Part shown: positions 12,250 to 22,157 of the stretch, one piece after another
Position numbering within the stretch: position 1 is the stretch's first letter
How the letters are laid out: every line of letters starts with the position of its first letter
NCBI GenBank assembly: GCA_018398805.1
Contig: JAGFBZ010000814.1
Coordinates: forward strand, 1,550,001 to 1,614,000
Direction of reading: 5' to 3'
Source: Hirundichthys speculiger
Taxonomy: Eukaryota > Chordata > Actinopteri > Beloniformes > Exocoetidae
DNA length: 64,000 nucleotides
Position numbers and translations under genes: made by a program
The notes under the pieces: model-generated
The model's input: the letters and a program-made list of their open reading frames with translations, nothing else
The model's database searches: none
What the model was told of the DNA's origin: nothing

Positions 12250-13392
12250 TGATTTGGACCCTGATTTGGAGTCTTAAGTGTCCGACCACAAACTGAACCG
12301 AGATACCCGAATAGAACCGAGACAATACAGCCTATGGTTGCTCATGTTAAAGTTGTCTAGCATTGAATAAAACTTGATTTTCTTACCTAAACGTTGTATT
12401 CTTCTACCCGGTTCAGTTGCTACATAGGCTACGTGATGTAAACAACAATAAATCCACGTTGTTATTTTCTTTGTGGATACAGATGCTATTGGTAGCAGCT
12501 GCTAACGCTAATAGCTTACACCAGTCAAGATGTGTGGTGAATATATTCTCTCATCCAGCGTCGTCATGTTGGCGATCTGTAGTGCTTTACAGCTGCCGGG
12601 CATACCAGCGATAACATGCTACAGCAACACGATTGTTTCATGACAAACATGCCACCTTAATTAATAATCATTTAACTGCCCCGAGTCCTGACGTTGGCTG
12701 CCACTGTCAATTTTTTTACCTTTCTCGAGTAAACGCGGACCCAGCCTGTCAGAGAGAACCAACCGGATCCGAGACTAACTGTACCGATTCCAACCCGACC
12801 CCGGAGTCACGTCTTTTGAATGGACCCGAGACCCGAGACCCGATTCAGGTCTGGTCGGAACCTCGGGTTTCGGGTTGTTCCGAAGACCTCTAGCTGCGAG
12901 TCTATTCTTCTAGGTCTGTGATGGCTGCATATAAAAACGCATATAAACTGACTGTATTTGTTCGGTACAGCACTGTACCGTACCAAAGGTCTGTTCGGTA
13001 CGGTTTGGTATGAACACATTGTACCATTACACCCCTAACACCCGCTTAATCCTCTTCAGGGTCACGGGGATCTGCTGGAGTCTATCCCAGCTCTCTTCAG
13101 GTCAAAGGCAGGGGTACACCCTGGACAGGTCACCAGTCCATCGCAGGGCCACATACAGACAAACAACCACGCACACTCACAATCACTCCTACGGGCAATT
13201 TAGGACCACCAATTAACCTAACATGTGTTTGGACTGTGGGAAGAAGCTGGAGTACCCGGAGGAAACCCACGCAAGCACGAGGAGAACATGCAAACTCCAC
13301 ACAGAAAGGCCCCTGCTGAGGTTCAAACCAGGAAGCCTCTTGCTGTGAGGCAACAGTGCTAACCACCAAGCCACCGTGCTGCCTCAAATAAG

Positions 13393-14184
13393 AAAATGTT
13401 TTTTCATATTTTATTCAAACAATTGTTAGTATAATTTCACAACTGGTGAAATGGTGGCTGGGGACCTTCATCAAATCACCACATAACACACAGACAATAA
13501 ATCTCAGTAGTAGCAAAACTTCACATTATTTTATTTCATCAGTGGTATATTGTACTGGATGGTTTAATCACAGTTCATATATCACTTTGCTTCATGATGA
13601 TAAAAACCTCCTCCTAAGTAGTGCCCTGCTATATCACACAGATTGTTCAGCTTTTAATCACACAAGTATACATACAAAACCCAAAATGAATGGAGAAAAA
13701 CTGAGCGTACACATGAAGTGAAGCTATCACAGCTGTGCTTCTACTGGAGGGTGTCGAGGCTCTGAAGTGTCCAGGGTTCCACACTCAGTTTTCTGATTGC
13801 TACAAGAGTACAAGAGCCTGATTTGGAACATATCCACTCTTGCATGTGATTGCCTCATTATTATTGTCTTACTGATGAGAAAATTGATATCTGGATATCT
13901 GAAAACCTGAGTAAAACTTAAGATGTTGTCTGAGCAGGTAATAATAAGATGTTTACACAAATATCGATGTATAATTCCGTGACAGCGTGGCATAAGTACA
14001 GACGTTTATGCAATGGTAGTCAGTGATACTACGTTTCCAGCCTATACAAGGTTCTGTGAAGATGTTAACAAAAGTGCTTTTACAAGCATTTCATTGTGGC
14101 TCATTTTTTAGGGTGTTTACCAAGTGAAAGCCTGCCCGAGATTTACTTGTCTTTTGCTCGATCATTTTTCTCTTTCTCCATCCT
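13393..14184. other. Unassigned non-coding DNA
   Basis: No repeat end, domain or splice-flanked ORF is recognised between the SINE target copy and the first copy of the 14185 repeat. The open frames on both strands at 13446-13721 and 13727-13993 have no recognisable motif. Confidence 0.4.
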
Positions 14185-14527
14185 CATTACTTTCTTTGGT
14201 CTATTAGTCACCTCTGCCATGATATTTGCTGTGCAAAACTGAAATAGCTCTGTTAGTTAGCCTCAATATACAGTTATGTTAGGAAGTGGTGTAAAATTAT
14301 ATGCAGCTGTGGTGATGACATGCTGTCCCAGGATTCAGAAGTTGCTCTTTAGGTTTCTGCTGACAGCAGACCCGGATGGGTCTGAGAGTCCAAAAACATG
14401 CCATAAAGATAATCAAATGCTCCATTATAAGGCAATTGAAACTGATATAATTTATGATGAGAAGTTATTTTCTTGGGCTTTAAAATAGTAGGAGACAAGT
14501 TTTTCAATTCTTAGCACCCCCTGTAGG
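14185..14527 (+). repeat. Direct repeat copy A (diverged)
   Basis: This copy aligns with 15584-15886 in the same order: CATTACTTTCTTT, then GTTAGCCTCA, CAGCTGTSGT, TCTGCTGRCAGCAG, TCAAATG-TCCATTATAAG, GAAACTGATAT, and ATTTTCTT. Divergence is clear but collinearity holds over about 300 bp. It could be a local duplication, a pair of dispersed repeats, or the ends of a decayed element. It contains a reverse-strand CTCF-like word near 14511-14525. Confidence 0.7.
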
Positions 14528-15017
14528 TGGGTAGGTGACATTGTTTTTAATGCCATTCTATGTGTGTTCCTCAAGTCTTTGGCATCATGCTCAGAGCTGG
14601 TCTTCAGTAATACTGAGGCCATGCATACTAAAATCACAACAGAAAGAAAATACAAACTAAATTAAAGCCAGAAGTGCCAGTTGTCTGCACTTCTTAGAAA
14701 CATAATTAAAACTGCTAAATTGATTTAAAAATAGTTCAACAGAGAAATGTTTTCCAGTGTCATTTGTAAATTAAACTCAGCTGGTAGAACACATGTTCAT
14801 GTCTTTGTTTGTCCAAAGGTCAATTGCCTTGGACAGGCAAATCTTAATCTGTGAATAAAGTGACACACAAAATAAGGCTGATTTGTATTTCCAGTCCACC
14901 ATCATGCTTCGATGAGAGTAGAAGTGCCTTGCCTTTTTTGCACAGCTGAAATGAAATTAGTAATTCAGTTTGTGGTTCAATAAAAGTAAAACAGAGACTA
15001 CCTGAGTACGTGATGTT
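14528..15017. other. Non-coding DNA between direct repeats
   Basis: AT-rich sequence without a recognisable gene, repeat end or regulatory motif lies between repeat copy A and the THAP-like relic. Confidence 0.35.
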
Positions 15018-15299
15018 TTAGGGGGCAGCACTCACACTGATCCAGGGCTCTGCAGAGCTGTGTCTTTCCAGTCTTCCCCGTGCTAGTGGCTTTTTCTGGT
15101 TATTCCAGGCAAAGTAGACAAGATCACCACTCTTGTATCTGTTGGTGCTAATCTTTTGCTTGTTGAAATGGTGGGAACACAGCTTAGAATTTCTCGAGAA
15201 GTTCAGCATGTTCGCATTCTTCCCTGGTTTGTCTTTCCTCTCATGTTGAATCGGTGGCTTCCATCTTCTCTGAACACAGAGATCTTTTGGCCTCTTTAC
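15018..15299 (-). pseudogene. THAP-domain-like relic
   Basis: Read from 15299 down on the minus strand, one frame stays open for about 93 codons to a stop at 15018. It begins VKRPKDLCVQRRW, continues through ERKDKPGKN, and reaches NFSRNSKLCSHHF. This order (basic-proline lead, a Trp in an R-R-W context, about 25 residues, then C-S-x-H-F) fits the second half of the THAP zinc finger, a DNA-binding fold found in P-element-like transposases and in THAP proteins. The first zinc ligands (Cys-x2-4-Cys) are missing because a stop lies just upstream of 15299. The usual AVPT box is not clear; GDLVYFAW follows. It is most likely a fragment of a domesticated or transposon THAP gene. A chance match cannot be excluded. 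Confidence 0.4.
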
Positions 15300-15583
15300 C
15301 TACGTCACATAAGCCATGAAAAGATAGTTGTGTAGCTTCTTTGCTTTGGAGCTATGTGATGTACAATTCATAGTAGTACACCGTAGTTGTTTGAAGGTGA
15401 AAGGCTAAAGAAAATGAATGATCTTTATGTCTTGCTTTGGCTTATGGCCTTTTTTAAAAAAGTAGTTGTGTATACAAAAAGCCCCAATCTTACTTGTCCA
15501 ACAACAACAAGGAGAGATTTGCATCTATGCCAAGATTTGCTCTTACTCAGTCTCTCTCATTTACTCGTCATTGCTCCTTCTGT

Positions 15584-15886
15584 CATTACTTTCTTTTGTT
15601 TCTTAATCTCTGTGCTGTGAGTTAGCCTCACCTTATTGTTGATATGTGACGTGGTGCAGTAAAGTGACATTCAGCTGTCGTCTGAGGATACATGCTATGT
15701 TGTTATCTGCTGGCAGCAGGTCCGTAGGATCTGAGCGCTAAATAATCGTTCCTAAGAACAATCAAATGTTCCATTATAAGTCAAATGAAACTGATATTTT
15801 ATGATAGCAAAATAATTTTCTTCTGATTGAACATAAGTGTTGCATGGGGAAAATTAGTTTTCCAGTCCCCCCTCCCCCACCCTTTT
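15584..15886 (+). repeat. Direct repeat copy B (diverged)
   Basis: Partner of 14185-14527 in the same orientation, 1.4 kb away. The best-conserved blocks are GAGTTAGCCTCA near 15620, TCTGCTGGCAGCAG near 15707 and the ATTATAAG...GAAACTGATAT block near 15772-15797. The two copies bracket the THAP-like relic. Confidence 0.7.
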
Positions 15887-15988
15887 AACTGATTGATGCT
15901 GTGCAAACAAACACACTTGTTGACCTGTTGCAATTCAATACTTGGCATAATTGTGCATCTATCGATGCAGACGTCAGTAACTCCTCAG

Positions 15989-16426
15989 TAGAGCTGAGCG
16001 ATTTTATCGATTCTGCGATATATACCGATATTTTTTCCCCAGAGAATATCGATTTTTCAGCCGCGGGTATCGATATTCTAAGCTTCTTTCAAAACCCTGT
16101 GTCCCACCTTTAAAAGCTTGCAAGCAAAAATTTGCACTGTTTAAATAAATGAAAGTATTTTTCTCAACAAATCTTTTATTCATTTTGTCCAGCATTTGCA
16201 AGCTGCCTGTCAGCCATATAATGTGTAATTGATGCTTTCAGTTTAATTAATTCAAACAAAATCATTGGAACACTCACAAGACATCACCAAAATCACTTTG
16301 TCCCTTTAAAATCTTTCAGAAAATGATGTAAATGTATTGTAAGATGAATATCGATATTTATCGTATTGTGAGCTGAATATCGTGCATCGTATCATATCAC
16401 GAGATTAGTGTATCGCTACAGCCCTA
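15989..16426. mobile_element. Short hAT-like MITE with perfect target duplication
   Basis: The ends TAGAGCTGAGCGAT and the complement of TAGGGCTGTAGCGATA are inverted. CTCCTCAG occurs exactly on both sides (15981-15988 and 16427-16434). Subterminal ATATCGAT words are abundant at both ends (for example 16045, 16070, 16345, 16376). It is 438 bp without coding capacity and therefore non-autonomous. The perfect duplication suggests that the insertion is younger than the other hAT-like copies here. Confidence 0.88.
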
Positions 16427-16434
16427 CTCCTCAG

Positions 16435-17931
16435 CATATGACTGTTTTCATTTTAATTCATGTAACGTCAGCACGCAGCAGCCCAAAGGCCATCAGAAAA
16501 AAGAAAACAGCAGTCTTGGCCATTGGCTTTACCTTTAATTAAGAAAACTTTTCATCATCCATTGGTGAGCCTTTTTCCACAATAGAGTAGGGTGAGAAGG
16601 TTGTTAAAATCATGATAGTTGCCTCTGGGATGAATAGATGCTCTTTTATGTTGTAAGATTTAATAAATTGACATCTTTGTGATCGCATGAATAGGGAACG
16701 TTAAATGCTATTATGTAAGCCAAAAATAACACAACTGTGCCGTTTCGTCAAAAAGTGCAGACAAATGAGAAAATTACCCTGCCCTCAACACAACTGACGT
16801 GTATCAACTGTCTGCTGATATATTAAGCTGTCTGATTTTCTCTATATTCGGTCATGCGTGATGACTTGGATTGCGAGGCTCCGTGTTGTTCAAACAGATT
16901 CACAGCATGCTGCGATAACAGGCAGTGTGAAATGGAGAGTGATGACACCAGTACAAAGCAGAGGTCTGGTTGAGATGACCTTTAAACATGGCAAAAATGT
17001 ACTCTGCTCCAGTCAAGTGTTAAAAAAGCTTTTTCCACTCTATCCCAGTCTGTCGGAGAATGACTCACCCCCCACGCTGCAGTACCTGCCTCATCAATAA
17101 ATTCTCATAGCTTCAGCTCTTGTCATAGCCATCTTTGGCTGCGACACTGTTGAGTAAGACATGTTATATGATAGCTGCCTCGCAATGTCATACATCATTT
17201 TATTGTTTAAGGACCTCATCATTTCATAGTATATAGATCAGCATGCCATTTCAGAGCATGGCTTGGCCCCAGGCTGGACACAGGCAGGCAGTTTGTTACA
17301 AGAACCACTGCTTCACTGGTCTGCTGCAGTGTTTAAACTTAGTGTTTCGTCTTGGAAATGGTCAGTGTCTTATTCTTATTCTTATTCTCCCTGCACTTCC
17401 CCATATGCCTTCTCCTCCTTCTTTCTCCTTCCCTTCCATACAGCCTTATGCATTTCTGCAGAAATGATGAACTGGAGTTTGCACCCTTGCACAAATAAAT
17501 AACCAAACCAATGAATTATTGATGGCATGCAGGATCCTTTTCTTTAAATTCTATTTTTCCCAGAAAGCCATATTTACTTCTTTAGTTATAGCTCACAGTT
17601 GCAGATGTCCTTGCAGTTATTGTTTCTGTGTTTGTGCAGAGAGTCTGATCTGAATGTACACTTGTTTGTCGCTACTCTGAATGATGCAGAGTCCTTGGGG
17701 TTGAAGGTATCTCGTTTTCAGTAAAGGTGAGTACAAGGTGTTATAAAATTCAATTAAATTTCAATTCTTGAAATTCAATCCAAAATCATTCTTAATTCAC
17801 TTCAAAAGATTTCTTATTCCAGTTTCTGTTCAATACTACTGTGTGCATAGAAAACAGTAGTACGCCTGAAAGGAGAGTAAAATGTATAATTTATAGTTAT
17901 GCTACTTTGAAGAACTTTTTGCAATGCATAT
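16435..17931. other. Single-copy non-coding DNA
   Basis: No confirmed gene. A short (TTATTC)n tract lies at about 17370-17388. A splice-like arrangement occurs at 17627-17725 (TTTGTGCAG acceptor, AAAG|GTGAGT donor), but the only open frame stops three codons' length before the donor, so it is not called. Confidence 0.4.
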
Positions 17932-18350
17932 ACCGTATTTCCTCTAATAAGTGCTCCCTCCCTAATGATAGAACCCCCAGGACTTTGACAAAATGTAAAT
18001 GAAGCTTCTGCCCCATCTTTATATCAACTTTAAGCATTTTTGCAGCAAAATGGTTACCATTTTTCTCCACATTCTCAACAACTTTCATTTTAAAAGATGC
18101 TGTGCGATCGCCTCTTGGACGACATCTTGACAACTATTGCGCATCTCTGATTGAGTTGATATGATTACGTATGATTACTGCAAACTTACTTATTAACGCA
18201 CTGATTTCATTTTGGGGTCAAAGTAGTCGTCCGCTGGTTCTGTTTTTCATTGGGCCTGAGGGCTTTTTTTTTTTTTTATGGGACCATTAAATAAATGAAA
18301 GCAGTGCAAGTTGTAAGTAGTGCTCCTAATTATTTATAAATAAGGATCCC
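17932..18350. mobile_element. Decayed DNA-transposon-like repeat
   Basis: The start ACCGTATTTCCTCTAATAAG, repeated GTGCTCCCT/GTGCTCCTAAT words and ATTTATAAATAAGG near 18330 resemble a widespread fish element with CCGTATTTCC ends. The right inverted end was not found, so limits and family are uncertain. Confidence 0.35.
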
Positions 18351-20576
18351 TCACATGAACCAGTATGCTGAAACAATATTTATAAATTCATGATGTTATT
18401 ATACAGTGGAAGGTATCTGCAATGCAGGCCAAGCAGACACACTTCTCATCTTACTTCTTATAAATATGTGAGACAGATTCCTCAGGTACTACAGCATGTG
18501 GACTGGCTCTGGCATTGATTCTCAGCTTTTCTTCTCTAGAAAGGATGGTTATATAGCAGGGCTTCCTCAACTTCCACTCCTTCAGAATGTCACAGCTGAC
18601 ACTCCACTGTTTTTTCCTGTTCATGTTCCCTCCTCATGCCCTGAATAGCTGGTTGGTTGTGTGATTTCTATCTGCTGACGAAGCTGTGGCTGCTGACTGG
18701 ATCGGAACATAAATTATAGCAGCTTAAAAACCAATGTTAACTGTGTCTTGAGTTAAATATTACAGGCCTATTTTTACAAGGAGGGTTACCTCGATGTTGC
18801 AAGGTCATGACAGTTTACTCTGGCAAATCCCATCGGCTTGAGAGCCAGGAGACTGCTGCGTTGATATTTCAGCAGCAGTCTTCACATTCGTAGAATGCTG
18901 TGCAATTTCATGCAATTAGATTTCAGTTTAAGGAGTTACTTGAAGAGTTTTTGATACCAACCTCATGAACAGGTGTCATTAATGAAATTAACTGTCTGCA
19001 TTTGTTTTCGTTTTACCAGTGCACCATCTGGAGACATCAGTACTTTGGAATAATTTGGCCATCTTAGTAAATCAGACCCTGGCATTGGGCTTCTGTGAGT
19101 AATACTGGATTTAAAAGGATGATCTTTTTATTTACCACACATGGCACCTGTAGGACTTTTCCCACGCAAATATGGATATTTTCTAAAGCAGTATTTTAAC
19201 GTCATAAATATTTTCATTTAAATAAGAGTTTTGTTGCCTTTTCAAAAGTAATTTCCATTTATGGTAGCATCATGTTAACTCTTCAGTTATTGTAGACAGG
19301 TGACAGAAGGATGCTTGCTTAGTTGTCACATTGACATTTGTGTGTGTATGTGTTTGTGTGTCAGAGATGCGGGGAGTTTGTATATGATTGCAAAGTATTT
19401 TTTACTAGAAAAAAGATGCCCATCTGAAATGTAAACGATTTATGAGTGAGTAAGATTAAATCAATTATGCATATTTATATATTTGTTGAATATGCATAAG
19501 CTCCAACAAGCTCTGATCTGTTGGTAATAAATATTAAAATGTAAATAAAAGAGTATTCATGAAGGGGAATGAATTTACAGAGTACACCATTAAGATCTCG
19601 GCAGACGATTATGGCATTACGGCTGGAAAATCACCAAACTAGTTTATTGCACGCGTTGTGACACAGTGTTTTGCGTTGCTTTCAGATTTGAGCTCAAACC
19701 GTGCCAGTTTTCTCAACACCATAAAGCGAACTGAACAACTAGGTTTTCTCATGCCATTGCTTACAGCTTCAAAATCAATTTAATATCTATGAATATCTCT
19801 TTCCCTGTCTCACCATCCCTGCAACTGCTCCATCTGACTGACAACTGAGGGAGTTCATCTGCTAGGTGTCCTGAGTGGGAGGAGTTCTGGGCTTTCAGCA
19901 GCAACATTTTTGGATACTCGTGAAAATGTTTTGCCTGTTGCTTATTTGTACTCCAATGTTCTGTGTTGTTTGATTATATCTAGAGATTGAGGACTGGACT
20001 TGTATTTTACTTTATCATTATTTCAGATTTGTGAATCTGTGACTCCATAAGCGGAGAGGGCTAAAGAAACATTAAATCTTAAATATGATGCTTAATGGAG
20101 AAATGGAGCTTTGCAATATTTCATTTTGTTCTATTAACAGACCGAGGCACCAGCGATATAAACATTACTTTGAAAGTAAAGTGTTCAGATGTTGTTTCAG
20201 AGTCAGTGCAAGACAGCAGCACAGTAAAATTCATGTGCACATCCTCATAAAATAGATGGTGCTTGAAGACTGCTGACATTGTGACCACTTCCAGTGTATC
20301 ACAGAACACAGCTCATAATTCTTCGAGCACATTTCAGTTTTACTTGAGTTGCAGGGATTCTGTTGACAACAAGCCAATATTAGATTTCAGTCTTGGCTTA
20401 AGTGATCAGTTCAGGTCGATGAATGAAAGATGAATCTGGATGCCTCAAATGGGTGATGATTTTCAACAGTTTGTTATTGTCATTTTTTATAAGGACTGAG
20501 GTTAAATACCACCAGACAGTCCCACAGTTATTGGCTTATTAGCTGTGAAGTTTCATTACAATTTAAGTATTTGTGA
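18351..20576. other. Single-copy non-coding DNA with POU-like sites
   Basis: No exon is recognised. At 19465-19499 two copies of TTATGCATATT face each other with a 13-bp gap, in AT-rich DNA with ATTTATATATTT between them. The rest shows no repeat ends or domains. Confidence 0.4.
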
Positions 20577-20625
20577 CAGGATGTTCTCTCTCTTTCTCTC
20601 TCTCGCTCTCTCGCTCTCTCGCTTT
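20577..20625 (+). repeat. (CT)n/(CTCG)n low-complexity tract
   Basis: CT repeats are interspersed with regular CTCTCTCG units on the + strand, GA-rich on the minus strand. Confidence 0.85.
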
Positions 20626-20920
20626 AACAACTCTATCTTGTTTATGCGTCTGCCCTCTTTTGCTGCAGAAACCTGCAAAAGCAGCTGGCAACATGCTGAG
20701 AAAGCTGATGCAAACCTGGGGTGTAATTCAAAGGCAATGAAAGAAGTGCATTGTGCAGAGTTATTCTCTGGGCCATTGTACTCACTTTATGATGCAAGCA
20801 AAGAATTGTTTCACCTATAACTTTACACTCTCTGGCATATGTGCATAGGTCACGTGGACCTTTTTGCTGAGTGTGAAGACATGGAGCACACATTTAAGTC
20901 ATTTGGTGCCTGAGTTGAGC

Positions 20921-20942
20921 TTTTTTTTTTTTTTTTTTTTTT
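20921..20942 (+). repeat. T22 homopolymer
   Basis: An uninterrupted run of 22 T. It may be the poly(A) of a minus-strand retroposed copy or a simple slippage tract; no retroposed body or target duplication was recognised. Confidence 0.9.
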
Positions 20943-21473
20943 GGACAGTTGCAATATTTTAGCTGTGTTTCTATTAAGAGTGTACATCAACAGCCATCTC
21001 AGCCTGCCTGCTCTCTGCTCAGAAAATGTCAGCTGGGGGAACTTTCCTCCGTAACGCTCCTGTGTTCATGAAAATGTCTTTCCGAACACGGACGCCATTC
21101 CCTCCGTCGTGACTATTACGCTTGTTCCCAAATCAACTGAGCTATCTGTTACTGATGCTTTTAAATAATTTAGCACAGCACAATCTGTTTCTATTTCTTC
21201 CATGCTCATAAAAACTAAAATAGCTCTACTTGAGATGTAGAAATACGAAACCTTTAGTAATTCTTGCACTGAAAACTAGCGACGAAAACTAACAGTGGGT
21301 ACCACAGCTGAAGCGTGACTGTGGGTGACGGTTATAGCGCCGGTGAGTGAGAACGCTGCTTATGATCAGGTCGATATTGTATTGTAGTATTGTTGCCACA
21401 TGTTAATTATGCGCTGAACATGATAGCATGATGACAAATGTATTTTGTAGTTTGACTGGAACGTGTTTAAACT
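20943..21473. other. Unassigned non-coding DNA
   Basis: No gene or repeat end is recognised. Several CpG-containing words occur between 21050 and 21360 (for example GGTTATAGCGCCGG), but they are too sparse for an island. Confidence 0.3.
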
Positions 21474-21481
21474 GCTTAGGA

Positions 21482-22099
21482 CACGTGTCAAACACAAATA
21501 CAAGGTCCGCGGGCCAAATGTGGCCCGCCATGTCATTTTATGTGGCCCTCGAGATCTTGTGCACTATTGGCTTAAATTTTAAACAGATATTTTAAGACTT
21601 AAAATAAGCTTATGCCATTTAAAAGCGCATATTGACAATAAACTACATCTCCCATAATGCATTTCGTAATTACCCACAACGATAACAGTATATCGCCATT
21701 AGCAAGAACTCAAGACTATTTCCAGAACTGATGGACTTGAGAAAAACCTCTACAAACTAACCCCAGCATTTCAACGAAAAGAAAAATTGATGCACAAGAA
21801 AGGCAGGTTTAATCAACAACAGGAAAACGAATACAAGTTTGTATTTCAAGGTGAAAAAACTGTATGTCTTTTGTGTTTTTTGAGAAGGTGTCAGTCGTGA
21901 GAGTATAATCTACATCGGCATTTTGACAGAAAACACGGAAATAAATACAGAATCCTGTTATTTAATCATATAATATGGTGTAATTTGATATATTTTGATT
22001 TACATTGCATTTTGTTACACTTCATGCTGTCAATCTGGCCCTTCGAGGGCAACCATGATGCTGATGTGGCCCTCAGTGAAAATGAGTCTGACACCCCTG
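21482..22099. mobile_element. hAT-like element (CAGGGGTGTCAAAC-end family)
   Basis: The right end read on the minus strand is CAGGGGTGTCAGACTCATTT. The left end is CACGTGTCAAACACAAAT, the same end missing about 2 bp. GCTTAGGA is duplicated exactly at 21474-21481 and 22100-22107. Internal GGGCCAAATGTGGCCCGCC and CTGGCCCTTCGAGGGC are typical of a very common vertebrate hAT group derived from elements with GGGCC-rich subterminal words. At 618 bp it lacks a transposase. The end-repeat damage on the left would be expected to make it immobile. Confidence 0.85.
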
Positions 22100-22108
22100 G
22101 CTTAGGAG

Positions 22109-22148
<40 letters not shown>

Positions 22149-22157
22149 TTTTTTTAG
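22109..22157 (+). repeat. (CT)n followed by a T-run
   Basis: About sixteen CT units run directly into about 16 T, starting 2 bp after the hAT target duplication. This composite pyrimidine strand is GA/A-rich on the other strand. Confidence 0.9.

Larger units (their letters stand above)
11154..13037. mobile_element. hAT-like DNA transposon inserted in the SINE
   Basis: The ends are inverted: TAGGGGTGCAACAGTA on the left and, on the right, the complement of TAGGGGTGTAATGGTACAA. The flanks ATACCCGC (11146-11153) and ACACCCGC (13038-13045) are an 8-bp target duplication with one mismatch. Subterminal CGGTTCGNTACGTACC and GGTACGGTTTGGTA words resemble the many-copy fish hAT family with GGTAC-rich ends. 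The 1884 bp carry no open transposase, and half of the length is a later nested insertion (11341-12249). The right half has a run of GACCCGA words at about 12820-12850. Confidence 0.8.
11127..13383 (-). mobile_element. tRNA-derived SINE, split by a hAT-like insertion
   Basis: Reading the minus strand from 13383, the element begins with a tRNA-like head: box A TGGCTTGGTGG, then GTTAGCACTG, then box B GGTTTGAACCT. A unique body follows (ACTCCAGCTTCTTCCCACAG, CCTGTCCAGGGTGTACCCCTG), and the element ends in (GGAT)n at 11127-11141. Target copies TCAAATAAG lie on both sides (11115-11123 and 13384-13392). The SINE is interrupted between 11153 and 13038 by a DNA transposon whose own 8-bp duplication copies SINE sequence. 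SINEs are transcribed by RNA polymerase III and copied by a partner LINE. Fragments of the same family lie at 1023 and 57153. Confidence 0.85.

Noticed and set aside
13310..13383. tRNA-like sequence with boxes A and B
   Set aside because: It is the head of the SINE, not a functional tRNA gene: the body continues into SINE sequence and a GGAT tail.
17627..17725. Possible exon between TTTGTGCAG and AAAG|GTGAGT
   Set aside because: The only open frame meets TAA just before the donor; it works only if a weaker upstream GTAAAG donor is used.
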